Positions 1 through 9,063 of a stretch of 64,000 bases of DNA are shown here, piece after piece (the stretch's first letter is position 1; the number at the start of each line of letters is the position of its first letter). The translations under genes were made by a program, and so were the position numbers. The stretch covers positions 129,717-193,716 of the forward strand of contig NZ_CALIXW010000036.1 of assembly GCF_938046015.1 (NCBI RefSeq), in the 5' to 3' direction. Source of the DNA: an uncultured Porphyromonas sp. Lineage in GTDB: Bacteria > Bacteroidota > Bacteroidia > Bacteroidales > Porphyromonadaceae. Below the pieces are notes generated by a model. The model did no database searches and was not told where the DNA came from. It saw nothing but the letters and a program-made list of their open reading frames with translations.

Positions 1-1657
1 CGAAGAAGAGCCCGACGCGCTGCGCCTGCTCGCTGTAGACCCAGGCAGTGGCGTAGACGGTATGCTGCGGCTGCGGGTTGAGCAGTACTCCGGGGCAGAG
101 GTCGCCCCAGACGTGGCGCAGGTAGATGCCTGAGCCCGCTACTTGCTGGCTGGGGTACTGCTTCCCCTCGTAGCTGTAGCTGGGGAGCTCGGTGGGTGGT
201 GTCGTCCGTCCTAGACCCTCCTCGGGCGGGAAGCGGCGGCCGAGGTCTCCCCCATTGGGGAAGGGAGCGCTCAGCAGCCAGCGTGCCTGCGTCTGCTGGA
301 CGTAGGGGAACTCCTCGGGAGGGAAGTGCCCCTTGTAGCGTAGCAGTCGCTGCTCGAACTCGCGGAAGGCTTCGAAGGCGACACTCTTAGGGTCATAGCA
401 AAGGCTATGCCTATCGGTGAAGTAACCCTGCCCCCCGCCGCGCCAAGCACGCTCGGCCAGTGCCAGCATCGCTGGATAGAGGCTATTCTCCTGTATGACC
501 TGCTTCGTGTCCCTCGGTACCCTATCTGTCCAGATGCCTAGGATAGCACCCCAGAGGGTGGAGTCCTCCGTGGGTCTGCCGTAGATCGTGCTGCTGTAGA
601 GCTGAGCGATGTCCGCGAAGTAGTCGAAGTGATTGAGGTAGTGGTAGCGGCTGTCTACCGCTGGAATCCCCTCCTGCGCCTTGCCACGGGAGCTCCATAG
701 CTGGAGCACGTCGACCTCCCCAGGCTTGTAGTGCCAGCCTGGGTTCCACGAGATGGCCTTGCGTCCGAGGCTATGGATGTAGCTCGTCATCTCAGGGCCG
801 AAGTTCGGATCCGTGAACTGCACCTCGTCCGTCCCTATATGGATGTAGGGGACGTCTAGCGCCTTGGTGAGCTCCTTGATGAGCTCCCTGAGCGTCGCCT
901 TACCCTCGGGCGTCTGCATACCGTAGCCGAGCGCACGCTCGAAGGCGGCACTATGCCCAGGCATATCGAGCTCTGGGATCAGCAGCACATGCCGCTGACG
1001 GCAGAAGTCGGCAAGCTCCCGTGCCTCGGCGAGCGTGTAGTACTTCCCCGCGTCTCGTGTCATACTGCTCGCGGCATTGAGCTGCGGGAAGCGCTTCGAC
1101 TCGATGCGCCAGGCTTCGTTCTCCGTCAGGTGCCAGTGGAAGACATTGACCTTGAAGGGCGCTAGTCGTGCCACCAGCTCCTTGAGCTTCGCCAGAGGGA
1201 TGTAGCTACGCCCCGTGTCCATCATGAAGCCACGCCAGCGGAAGGCAGGCCAGTCCGTGATCTGCCTGCTGCGCCAGCCTCGCCCCTCGCGGAGCTGCAC
1301 CAGCGTCTGAAGTCCCCGATAGAGGCCTGTGGGCTGCTGAGCCTCCAGCGTGATCGCCTGCTGCGTGATGCGTAGGCGATAGCCTTCCTCATCCCCCTGG
1401 GGGAAGTGGAGGCTGCTGTCGAGACGTAGCTCCAGCCGCTGCCTAGCTCGCCGATCTAGGGTAAGCCCGAGCTGCTCGCCAACGAGCGGGGCGAAGCGCC
1501 GACTAAGCTCGAGGCTCGCTACCAGCTGCACGGAGCGCGCGACGAAGCGCTCTGACCCGAGGAGGCTGTCCTGCTGCACACTCGGGAGCAGCGTCTGGGC
1601 AGAGCTCCCTATAGAGCATAGTCCCGTGGCGAGCAGGGCAAGGAGGCTAGAGCGCAT
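1..1657 (-). CDS. Beta-N-acetylhexosaminidase, GH20 (3' end outside window)
   Basis: Secreted or periplasmic family 20 glycoside hydrolase that removes terminal GlcNAc/GalNAc from glycans. The ATG at 1655-1657 gives a signal peptide (MRSSLLALLATG..., Ala-rich end near residue 20). An N-terminal GH20b-like domain is followed by the catalytic barrel with WRGFMMDTGR at about residue 155, FHWHLTENEAWR, and the HIGTDEV motif holding the catalytic Asp277-Glu278 pair. About 552 codons are visible; the stop lies left of base 1, so the C-terminus is unseen. It starts 21 bp after rpiB and is probably the last visible gene of a tkt-rpiB-GH20 transcript. The family is certain; the exact substrate is not. 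Confidence 0.93.
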   Translation of the reverse strand, partial: MRSSLLALLATGLCSIGSSAQTLLPSVQQDSLLGSERFVARSVQLVASLELSRRFAPLVGEQLGLTLDRRARQRLELRLDSSLHFPQGDEEGYRLRITQQAITLEAQQPTGLYRGLQTLVQLREGRGWRSRQITDWPAFRWRGFMMDTGRSYIPLAKLKELVARLAPFKVNVFHWHLTENEAWRIESKRFPQLNAASSMTRDAGKYYTLAEARELADFCRQRHVLLIPELDMPGHSAAFERALGYGMQTPEGKATLRELIKELTKALDVPYIHIGTDEVQFTDPNFGPEMTSYIHSLGRKAISWNPGWHYKPGEVDVLQLWSSRGKAQEGIPAVDSRYHYLNHFDYFADIAQLYSSTIYGRPTEDSTLWGAILGIWTDRVPRDTKQVIQENSLYPAMLALAERAWRGGGQGYFTDRHSLCYDPKSVAFEAFREFEQRLLRYKGHFPPEEFPYVQQTQARWLLSAPFPNGGDLGRRFPPEEGLGRTTPPTELPSYSYEGKQYPSQQVAGSGIYLRHVWGDLCPGVLLNPQPQHTVYATAWVYSEQAQRVGLFF

Positions 1658-1678
1658 AGACCTAGGGGGGGAGTAGGG

Positions 1679-2125
1679 CTAGTCCTGAATGGGGATCTTG
1701 GCTACACGAGCGGTGTGACGTCCGCCCTCGAAGTCCGTGTCGAGGAAGGCAGAGACCATCGTCTCAGCTGTCTCGAGACTGACGAAGCGGGCGGGGATGG
1801 AGAGCACGTTGGCGTCGTTGTGCTGACGTGCGAGCTCGGCGAGCTCCTTGGTCCAGCAGAGGGCAGCGCGCACCCGAGGATACTTATTCATCACCATAGA
1901 GATGCCGTTGCCCGATCCGCAGACCGAGATGCCGCGCTCTAGGGCACCCGACTGCAGCGCCTGCCCCATAGGGTGGGCGTAGTCGGGGTAGTCACAGCGA
2001 TCAGCCGAGGGGCACCCGAAGTCCTCGACCTGAAGACCTCGGGCGACCAGCTGAGCCTTGATATGCTCCTTGACCTCGTAGCCTGCGTGGTCGGAGCAGA
2101 TACCAATCTTGTTGGAGTAAGGCAT
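1679..2125 (-). CDS. rpiB: Ribose-5-phosphate isomerase B
   Basis: Interconverts ribose 5-phosphate and ribulose 5-phosphate in the non-oxidative pentose phosphate pathway (cytosol). The 148-residue length is typical of the RpiB/LacAB fold. Visible motifs are IGICSDHAGYEVKE at residues 7-20 and CGSGNGISM at 69-77, which holds the catalytic Cys and the phosphate/anion-hole loop. It lies 24 bp downstream of transketolase, the enzyme that uses its products, so the pair is a functional operon. Start codon context is CTATG. The stop is TAG. Confidence 0.96.
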   Translation of the reverse strand: MPYSNKIGICSDHAGYEVKEHIKAQLVARGLQVEDFGCPSADRCDYPDYAHPMGQALQSGALERGISVCGSGNGISMVMNKYPRVRAALCWTKELAELARQHNDANVLSIPARFVSLETAETMVSAFLDTDFEGGRHTARVAKIPIQD

Positions 2126-2149
2126 AGTAGTGTGTCTGTGCTCGCGAGG

Positions 2150-4186
2150 CTATCGGCCTAGGAGCTGTTTGACCTGCGTGCAGACGTTCTGGGCGGTGAA
2201 GCCGAGCTTCTCGTCCAGTACCTTGTAGGGTGCAGAGAAGCCGAAGGAGTTAAGCCCCCAGATGCTGCCGTTGTCCCCTACGAGTCCGAGGAGGTTGACG
2301 GGGAGCCCTGCGGTGAGTCCGAAGCGCTTGATTCCCTGGGGCAGTACCTCGTCCTGATATTCCTTGGGCTGCTGGCGGAAGAGTCCTTCGCTAGGTACGG
2401 CCGAGATCTGTAGGCGTATGCCCTCGGCGCGCAGCAGAGGTGCAGCCTCTACGAGTGTGGAGACCTCGCTGCCGTTAGCGATGAGGACGACCTCGGGCTG
2501 TGCGTCGGCTAGGACGACATAGCCCCCGCGTGTAGCTGCCTCGGCAGCCTCGCGGCGCGTCTGTCCCTCGGGAGCGGGGAGGTCGTTGATGTTCTGTCGC
2601 GAGAGGATCAGCGCTGTAGGCGTATGCGTGTTCTCCATCGCCATGCGCCAGGCTACGGTCGTCTCCTCGACGTCGCAGGGGCGCAGGACGAGGACGCTGT
2701 CTCTGCCGCTGTGGTTCTGCAGCTTCTCCATCAGACGGATCTGTGCCTCCTGCTCTACGGGCTCGTGCGTCGGGCCATCCTCGCCGACGCGGAAGGCGTC
2801 GTGCGTCCAGATGAACTTGACGGGCAGCTCCATCAGAGCAGCCATACGGACGGCGGGCTTCATGTAGTCCGAGAAGACGAAGAAGGTACCGCAGGCAGGG
2901 ATGACCCCACCGTGCAGCGCCATACCGATGCAGAGGCAGGCCATCGTTAGTTCAGCCACGCCAGGCTGGAGGAAGGCACCGCCGAAGTCCCCACGGGAGA
3001 GAGCACGCGTCTTCTTGAGGAAGCCATCGGTCTTATCAGAATTCGAGAGGTCGGCCGAGGCCACGATCATATTCTCTACCTGCGTGGCCAGGGCGCTGAG
3101 TACCGTAGCGGAGGCAGCACGCGTGGCCTGATTGGGCTTCTGCTCTACCTGGCTCCAGTCGATGCTGGGGGCCGCGCCTCCGAACCAGCGCTCTAGCTTG
3201 GCCGCACGGTCAGGGTTCTCCACAGCCCAGCGTGCCTCTTCCTCACGGCGTGCAGCTGCTAGCTGACGGAGCTCGGAGAGGCGTGCGTTGTAGAGGGCCT
3301 GGACGTCGGGGAAGATGCGGAAGGGATCCTCGGGATCACCCCCCAGATGGCGTACCGTAGCGGCGAAGTCAGCCCCTGCAGCCGAGAGTGGCTGGCCGTG
3401 CGTGCTCACCTTGTCCTCGAAGCTCGAGCCGTCGGCAGCTACAGCACCGCGGCCCATGATGGTGCGGCCGATGATGAGTGTAGGCTGCCCGACGGTAGCC
3501 TTGGCCTCGGTGAGGGCTGCTCGGATCGCGTCGCTGTCGCAGCCGTCGATAGAGAGGACCTTCCAGCCCCAGGCGCGGTACTTTGCCGCTACATCCTCGC
3601 TATCGACTTCGTCTACCTTGGTCGAGAGCTGGATGTTATTGGCATCGTAGTACATGATGAGGTTGTCTAGCCCGAGGTGTCCCGCGACACGTCCAGCGCC
3701 CTGCGAGATCTCCTCCTGGATCCCCCCGTCGGAGATGTAGGCATAGATCGTCTGGCTCATGACCCAGCCGAGACGCTCGGCGAGGAACTTGGCTGTGATG
3801 GCTGCACCGACAGCGAAGGTATGCCCCTGACCGAGGGGCCCCGAGGTGTTCTCGATGCCGCGCTCTACATCTACCTCAGGATGCCCAGGCGTGGGGCTGC
3901 CCCACTGGCGGAGCTGCTTGAGCTCCTCCATATCGAACTTGCCGACCAGTGCCAGCTGTGCGTAGAGCATAGGGGACATGTGTCCGGGGTCGAGGAAGAA
4001 GCGGTCACGCCCCGACCAAGTAGGTCTGTCAGGATCGAAGATGAGGAACTCGGAGTAGAGCGTGTTGATGAAGTCTGCTCCACCCATAGCTCCACCAGGG
4101 TGACCACTCTTAGCGCGCTCCACCATAGCGGCGGAGAGGATGCGGATGTTGTCCGCTGCCCGCGTCATTAGCTGCTTGTCGTTCAT
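2150..4186 (-). CDS. tkt: Transketolase
   Basis: Thiamine-diphosphate enzyme that moves two-carbon units between sugar phosphates in the pentose phosphate pathway. It is 678 residues, the usual full length. The N-terminal TPP domain shows AKSGHPGGAMGGADF and ISDGGIQEEISQGAGR (the Bacteroidetes form of the GDG...N cofactor motif). The middle pyrimidine-binding domain has FIWTHDAFRVGEDGPTHEPVEQ, with the family's Asp-Ser/Ala-x-x-x-Gly-Glu-Asp-Gly-Pro-Thr-His-x-Pro signature. A C-terminal transketolase domain follows. It is first in the tkt-rpiB-GH20 run. A TAnnTTTG promoter lies about 95 bp upstream at 4285-4292. Confidence 0.97.
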   Translation of the reverse strand: MNDKQLMTRAADNIRILSAAMVERAKSGHPGGAMGGADFINTLYSEFLIFDPDRPTWSGRDRFFLDPGHMSPMLYAQLALVGKFDMEELKQLRQWGSPTPGHPEVDVERGIENTSGPLGQGHTFAVGAAITAKFLAERLGWVMSQTIYAYISDGGIQEEISQGAGRVAGHLGLDNLIMYYDANNIQLSTKVDEVDSEDVAAKYRAWGWKVLSIDGCDSDAIRAALTEAKATVGQPTLIIGRTIMGRGAVAADGSSFEDKVSTHGQPLSAAGADFAATVRHLGGDPEDPFRIFPDVQALYNARLSELRQLAAARREEEARWAVENPDRAAKLERWFGGAAPSIDWSQVEQKPNQATRAASATVLSALATQVENMIVASADLSNSDKTDGFLKKTRALSRGDFGGAFLQPGVAELTMACLCIGMALHGGVIPACGTFFVFSDYMKPAVRMAALMELPVKFIWTHDAFRVGEDGPTHEPVEQEAQIRLMEKLQNHSGRDSVLVLRPCDVEETTVAWRMAMENTHTPTALILSRQNINDLPAPEGQTRREAAEAATRGGYVVLADAQPEVVLIANGSEVSTLVEAAPLLRAEGIRLQISAVPSEGLFRQQPKEYQDEVLPQGIKRFGLTAGLPVNLLGLVGDNGSIWGLNSFGFSAPYKVLDEKLGFTAQNVCTQVKQLLGR

Positions 4187-4284
4187 GAGCTGTGTGATTA
4201 TGATTAAGTTCAGCCTTTTGTATCGTGTCGTCTCTCAGGCAGCTGGGGGCGGATGCTCCTCCAAGGGCTGCCGTTTGACTAGTC

Positions 4285-4292
4285 CAAAGATA
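4285..4292 (-). promoter_or_regulatory. Bacteroidetes -7 promoter element for tkt
   Basis: On the minus strand this reads TATCTTTG, matching the Bacteroidetes sigma-ABfr -7 consensus TAnnTTTG. It lies about 100 bp before the tkt start. No clear TTG -33 element was found at the usual distance. Confidence 0.6.
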
Positions 4293-4412
4293 CGATAATT
4301 CGCCCTATCCCTTGCCTGCCTGCAGTAGCTCTGTGGGGCGGACGCATGCTCCTGCAGGGAGAGGCCTCATGCTCGCTCTGCACGCCCCTCTCTAGGAGTC
4401 TGGTCGGGCTGC

Positions 4413-4495
4413 GCTGACTGATATCCCTCAAGGGGCTGACTGCTATCCCTCAGCACGCTGACTGCTACCCATCGGGAGGCTGACTGATATCCCTA
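4413..4495 (-). repeat. Phased-dyad intergenic repeat, copy A (4 units)
   Basis: Four imperfect dyads with centres at 4422.5, 4444.5, 4466.5 and 4488.5, exactly 22 bp apart. On the plus strand units read CTGACTGATATCCCTCA and variants. All four cores are TA-centred here, unlike most copies. It sits in the 474-bp gap 4187-4660 between tkt and the TonB receptor gene. That gap also holds the tkt promoter (4285-4292) and a terminator hairpin (4583-4622); I see nothing else in it. Confidence 0.9.
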
Positions 4496-4582
4496 AAAGC
4501 GTTGCGGCCTTAGTCGGGGTGCGCCGAGCGGCGAAGTTCGTCGCAGCCGTACTTGCCCCCTCCGCCGTCCTCTATATGCAGG

Positions 4583-4622
4583 AAGCCTCCTCGATCCCGA
4601 GCGTGCGGGATCGAGGAGGCTT
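4583..4622 (-). terminator. Intrinsic terminator after the TonB receptor gene
   Basis: A perfect 17-bp stem (4583-4599 with 4606-4622) and a 6-nt loop, 39 bp past the stop codon of the receptor gene. The T-tract on the minus strand is weak, as is common for hairpin-rich Bacteroidetes terminators. Confidence 0.75.
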
Positions 4623-4660
4623 GTCCTTAGGAGGCTACTTAGCCGTCTAAGCGAAGTCCG

Positions 4661-6661
4661 CTAGAGGCTGTAGCTGAGCTGAGCGGCGACCCAGCGCCTT
4701 GGCTGCTCGACGCCTGAGAAGTCATTGTACTTCGTCGCCGTGAGGTTGCTTACCTCGAGGCCGAGCTTCACGCGGGAGCTGTAGCGGTAGTCCAGCTTAG
4801 CATCCAGCGTCGCATAGGCTTCGCTCTGGGAGACGCGCTTCTGCACGCGCAGCGCCCAGCTGCCCTCTAGGCGGGGGCCGATCTGGTAGCCGAGGCGTGC
4901 GGTGAACTTATGCTTGAGGTAGTTGAGGGCGTACATCGAGATGATCTGTCCTGCATCGTGCTCCTGCGTCATGTAGAGGTAGTCGAGCTGCAGGCGGCTA
5001 CCGAGCCCTAGGAAGGGCAGGTACTCCCCGTAGCGGAGGCTTAGGCCGAGCTCGAGGCCACGGTTTTCGGTCTTCCCTATGTTGCGCGAGACCCACTTGG
5101 TGTCGCTAGCTGCGGTCTTCGTCCAGTCCAGTAGGTTGGTGCCGTGGGAGAAGAAGCCCGAGACGTAGCCCTGCAGGAGGCTCGTCGTGTAGCGCGCCGA
5201 GAGCTCGACACCCTCAGACTGCTCCTCACGGAGGCCCGTACCTGCCTGCTGTATGGGCGAGGAATACCAGAGGTCGGTGAAGGAGGGGAGGCGCATGCTG
5301 CGGCTCCAGCTGGCCGAGAGGCTCAGTGCCCCCGTGGGGCGATAGCTGATGCTCGCCGAGGGTAGCAGGCGCGTCTTGATACCCTCGAGGCTCGTAGCCT
5401 GTAGGAGAGCTCCCGCCGAGAGCGTCCACTGCTCGAGGCGCAGGCTGTGCTCTAGGGCAAGGCTGCTATTGGTACGACCATCGTACTTGGTGTAGTGCTC
5501 CTCGGCGCGAGCACGTAGGCGGCCTAGGTTGCTGCTGACGATTTCTTCGTGGCGCAGCTCACCTGCGAGCGTTGTCAGCCCCAGGACGCTGCTGTAGTTG
5601 AGCGCAAGGCTGGCGCTGTAGTTATTGCTTCGGTGGTAATTGCGGTACTGGGGGGAGCCCTTCGTCAGGTCAAACTGGTCGTAACCCCTGTCCCAGGCGA
5701 GCGTGGGGATGATGCGTAGGCGTCCGCTGCCTAGCTCGCCACGTAGGGAGGAGAAGTAGCGACGAGAGTACTCGTACTGCATGGGGTAGCGCACGGAGTA
5801 GAAGCTATTGGCACCGAACTGCTTGTCGAGCATCCCTACCTGTAGGGTCATCTTGTCCGCGGGGCTGAGCTGGTACTGGGTCTGCCAGAGGGCGCGGTTG
5901 ATGAGGTAGTCGGTGTTGTCGATGTAGCCTGCACTGGAGCGGCTGCTGGCGGAGAGGCTATTGATGCTGCGTCCCCACTTGGTCGTACCGCGTGCCTCGA
6001 CGCCGAAGAGGCGGTGCTGGCCCCCCGAGATCGTAGCGGAGAAGCCGTCGCGCTGGTCGTGTCTTGTGATGATATTGATGGCCCCAGAGAAGGCTCCCGA
6101 GCCGTAGATGAGTGCTGCGGGGCCACGTAGCACCTCGATGCGCTCAATGTCGGAGAGGTTCACGGGGAGGTCGAAGCTGAGGTGGCCGGTCTGCGCGCTG
6201 GTGAGGTTCACGCCGTTCAGCAGGACGAGGGTCTGGTCCTGATGGCCGCCACGTATGGAGATGTCGGACTGTACGCCATGGGCGCCGCGCTGGGAGACAT
6301 CGACCCCAGCGACGTAGATGAGGAGATCCTGGATACTGCGCACCGGCGCCGCAGCGATATCCTTAGCTGTGAGGACAGTGACGAGCTTCGTGGCCTCACC
6401 GAGGGGTGTAGCGAGCTTGGAGGCGGTGACGGTGACGGCCTCGATCTCGTACTCACGCTCTCTGTCGGGCGAGGTGCGTGGGTCGCGCCCCGAGACATTC
6501 TGCGCGCTAGCGGTGCTGCTGTAGGCGCACGCCAGAGCCAGCGAGCAGAGCGTGCCGATGGTGACGACACGGTGCATCGTGTTGAAGGCTCCGTAACCCT
6601 TGCGGGTCATCCGTCGGAAGCGGAGCGTGGGAGCCTGCTGCAAATTGCTTTGCTTGGTCAT
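4661..6661 (-). CDS. TonB-dependent outer-membrane receptor
   Basis: Outer-membrane gated channel for an unknown scarce nutrient, powered by TonB-ExbBD. It is 666 residues. The chosen start has CTATG context and leaves a long basic n-region before the hydrophobic signal core (residues 31-53, ending ASAQ). A second ATG at residue 29 (6575-6577) would give a shorter, more ordinary signal peptide. A TonB-box-like segment lies near 74-80 (EAVTVTA). The plug follows at about 85-200, with SDISIRGGHQDQTLVLLNGV and IERIEVLRGPAALIYGSGAFSG segments. The rest is barrel, ending in a hydrophobic residue (SYSL). The size is BtuB/siderophore-receptor-like rather than SusC-like. It lies 18 bp downstream of a sodium:solute symporter, which suggests paired outer- and inner-membrane uptake of one substrate (inference). 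Confidence 0.93.
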   Translation of the reverse strand: MTKQSNLQQAPTLRFRRMTRKGYGAFNTMHRVVTIGTLCSLALACAYSSTASAQNVSGRDPRTSPDREREYEIEAVTVTASKLATPLGEATKLVTVLTAKDIAAAPVRSIQDLLIYVAGVDVSQRGAHGVQSDISIRGGHQDQTLVLLNGVNLTSAQTGHLSFDLPVNLSDIERIEVLRGPAALIYGSGAFSGAINIITRHDQRDGFSATISGGQHRLFGVEARGTTKWGRSINSLSASSRSSAGYIDNTDYLINRALWQTQYQLSPADKMTLQVGMLDKQFGANSFYSVRYPMQYEYSRRYFSSLRGELGSGRLRIIPTLAWDRGYDQFDLTKGSPQYRNYHRSNNYSASLALNYSSVLGLTTLAGELRHEEIVSSNLGRLRARAEEHYTKYDGRTNSSLALEHSLRLEQWTLSAGALLQATSLEGIKTRLLPSASISYRPTGALSLSASWSRSMRLPSFTDLWYSSPIQQAGTGLREEQSEGVELSARYTTSLLQGYVSGFFSHGTNLLDWTKTAASDTKWVSRNIGKTENRGLELGLSLRYGEYLPFLGLGSRLQLDYLYMTQEHDAGQIISMYALNYLKHKFTARLGYQIGPRLEGSWALRVQKRVSQSEAYATLDAKLDYRYSSRVKLGLEVSNLTATKYNDFSGVEQPRRWVAAQLSYSL

Positions 6662-6679
6662 AGGTGAATAATTAGAGGA

Positions 6680-8134
6680 TTATACGTAGACCTTCGCCGC
6701 ACGAGGCTGACGGAGCAGCCAGAGCCCGACGAAGGTAAAGAGTCCATTGAAGAGGAGGATCTCGTAGCCTACCTTGTAGCCCCACAGCAGTTCGCAGCTA
6801 TAGGCCAGGGCGTAGCTGACGAAGGGCGAGAGGAGACACACATAGGGAGTGTAGCGATCCCGCACGGCGTAGTGCGTCAAGAGGCCGAAGGCATAGAGCC
6901 CCAGCAGCGGCCCGTAGGTGTAGGATACGGCGGTGAAGATGGTCGTCAGTAGCGAGCCCTGCTGTATCCCCCCGATGAAGAGTACCATCAGGGCGAAGGC
7001 CACGCACATCGCCAGATGTATCCACCAGCGGCGGCGAGCCGTCTGCGCTTCGTCCTCGAGGTTCATGCCGAGGAAGTCGGTACAGACCGAGGTGGTCAGC
7101 GAGGTGAGGGCGGAGTCGGCATTGGAGAAGGACGCCGCCGTGATCCCGAGGGTGAAGCAGATCATCACTCCGCTGCCTAGGTAGCCCGAGGCAAGAAAGG
7201 GCAGGATCTCATCACCCCGCTCGGGGAGCGTGATGCCGCGGGCAGAGGCATAGCCCAGGAGGAGGATACCTAGGACGAGGAAGAGGTAGTTCAGCGGGAT
7301 GAAGCCGAAGCCATAGCTGAGCATATTGCGCTGCGCCTCGGGGAGGCTGCGGCAGCTGAGGTTCTTCTGCATCATGTTCTGATCCAGCCCCGTCATCACC
7401 ACGACGATGAAGGCCCCACTGATCAGCTGCTTCCATAGATAGAGCGGACTGGCGACATCATCGAGGACGAAGATGCGGCTGTGGGGAGACTGTCGTACGA
7501 GCTCCACGATGCCGCCGAGGTCGAGCTGCATCTGCGTCGAGACCTCGTAGATGGTGAAGATGAGGGCTAGGACGAGGCAGATCGTCTGTAGGACATCCGT
7601 CCAGATGATGGTGCCCATCCCTCCGCGCTGGGTGTAGAGCCAGATGATCCCGACGACCCCGACGACAGTCAGACTATAGGGCACGCCCATAGGGGCAAAG
7701 ACCAGAGACTGCAGGATCATCGTGATCAGGTAGAGCTTGGCCGCGGCGCCGAAGAGCTTCGAGATAAGGAAGAAGAGTGCCCCCGTCCTGTAGCTCCAGC
7801 GGCCGAAGCGCTGCTCGAGGTAGCTGTAGATGGAGACGAGCCGCAACCTGTAGTACAGCGGGAGCAGTACGTAGCAGACGATGAGGTAGCCGAGGAAGAA
7901 GCCGAAGACGAGCTGCATGTAGCTCATGTCCGCACTTCCGACCATCCCCGGGACGGAGACGAAGGTCACGCCCGAGATGGAGTCCCCGAGCATCCCGATG
8001 GCGACGACCCACCAGGGGCTGGTGCGCCCCGCGAGGAAGAACTCGGCATTGCTCGAGCGTCTACGCGTGAGCCAGGTAATGAAGAAGAGGAAGAGGAGGT
8101 ATAGGACGAAGGTCAGGAGGACACCAGAGATCAT
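6680..8134 (-). CDS. Sodium:solute symporter (SSS family)
   Basis: Inner-membrane Na+-coupled uptake carrier, 484 residues with about 13 hydrophobic segments. Family marks include the N-terminal GRTSPWWVVAIGMLGDSISG region (first core helix with its Na+-site residues) and the SNADSALTSLTTSVCTDF segment near residue 350, typical of the SSS (PutP/SglT) group. The substrate cannot be read from sequence. It directly precedes the TonB receptor gene with an 18-bp gap, and both are probably one transcript. The gap of 98 bp to murI shows no hairpin or promoter I can support. Confidence 0.92.
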   Translation of the reverse strand: MISGVLLTFVLYLLFLFFITWLTRRRSSNAEFFLAGRTSPWWVVAIGMLGDSISGVTFVSVPGMVGSADMSYMQLVFGFFLGYLIVCYVLLPLYYRLRLVSIYSYLEQRFGRWSYRTGALFFLISKLFGAAAKLYLITMILQSLVFAPMGVPYSLTVVGVVGIIWLYTQRGGMGTIIWTDVLQTICLVLALIFTIYEVSTQMQLDLGGIVELVRQSPHSRIFVLDDVASPLYLWKQLISGAFIVVVMTGLDQNMMQKNLSCRSLPEAQRNMLSYGFGFIPLNYLFLVLGILLLGYASARGITLPERGDEILPFLASGYLGSGVMICFTLGITAASFSNADSALTSLTTSVCTDFLGMNLEDEAQTARRRWWIHLAMCVAFALMVLFIGGIQQGSLLTTIFTAVSYTYGPLLGLYAFGLLTHYAVRDRYTPYVCLLSPFVSYALAYSCELLWGYKVGYEILLFNGLFTFVGLWLLRQPRAAKVYV

Positions 8135-8232
8135 GATCGTGTGTGGGGTTGCTGCAGAGGCGAGGCACTAGGGCCTGCTGCATCCGACTTATGCTGTGGG
8201 CTTACTCTAGGGACTATGGCGTGGAATAGAGA

Positions 8233-9060
8233 CTAAGGGGCGATGCGGACACGCACGGCATCGACCTCGGTGCCAGTGAAGATGCTCGCCAGCTCGGCGA
8301 ACTTGTCGGAGCACTCCGTCGTGCGGTAGGAGATGCCTCCGCCTTGGCTGAGTCGCTGCTCCATCTCGGGGTGGCGATGTAGGTAGTCCTCCAGTGAGGC
8401 GGCTACCAGCTCGCCCTGAGAGATGATCTTGATATGCTCGGGCAGGGCTGCCTCTATCTTGGGACGCAGCAGCGGGTAGTGGGTGCAGGCTAGGATGAGG
8501 GTGTCGATATCGGCGTCCCGGGCTAGCAGCTGCTCTAGGTAGTGCCGTACGAAGTAGTCCGCCCCTGGGCTTTGGCTCTCGCCGTACTCCACTAGGGGCA
8601 CCCACATGGGGCAGGCCTGCCCCGTCACCCGCACGTGGGGGAAGAGCTTGGCGATCTCGTGCTCGTAGGAGTGCGAGGAGATCGTCCCCGGGGTGGCGAC
8701 GACGCCTACGTGACCTGTCTCGGTGAAGCCCTCGATGGCCTCCACTGTCGGGCGGATGACGCCTAGCACACGGCGGCTAGGGTCTTCGCTGAAGGGGAGG
8801 TAGTGCTGCTGGATCGCACGCAGCGCCTTGGCCGAGGCGGTATTACAGGCAAGGATCACCAGTGGGCAGCCCTCAGCGAAGAGGTACTCGACGGCCTGCA
8901 GGGTGAAGTCATTGATCACCTCGAAGGAGCGCGTGCCGTAGGGCGCACGTGCGTTGTCCCCGAGGTAGATATAGTCGTACTGGGGGAGCTGCTTGCGGAT
9001 CGCGGAGAGGATGGTCAGGCCTCCGTAGCCTGAGTCGAAGATGCCAATAGGGGAGCGCAT
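8233..9060 (-). CDS. murI: Glutamate racemase
   Basis: Makes D-glutamate for peptidoglycan in the cytosol by a two-base, cofactor-free mechanism. It is 275 residues, the usual length. Visible motifs are GIFDSGYGGLT (residues 6-16), the two catalytic cysteines in ACNTASA (Cys72) and ACTHYPLL (Cys192), and the GDNARAPYG substrate loop. It starts 3 bp after the chromate-transporter gene upstream, so it is co-transcribed with the transporter pair, although no functional link is evident. Start context is CTATG; the stop is TAG. Confidence 0.96.
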   Translation of the reverse strand: MRSPIGIFDSGYGGLTILSAIRKQLPQYDYIYLGDNARAPYGTRSFEVINDFTLQAVEYLFAEGCPLVILACNTASAKALRAIQQHYLPFSEDPSRRVLGVIRPTVEAIEGFTETGHVGVVATPGTISSHSYEHEIAKLFPHVRVTGQACPMWVPLVEYGESQSPGADYFVRHYLEQLLARDADIDTLILACTHYPLLRPKIEAALPEHIKIISQGELVAASLEDYLHRHPEMEQRLSQGGGISYRTTECSDKFAELASIFTGTEVDAVRVRIAP

Positions 9061-9063
9061 AGC

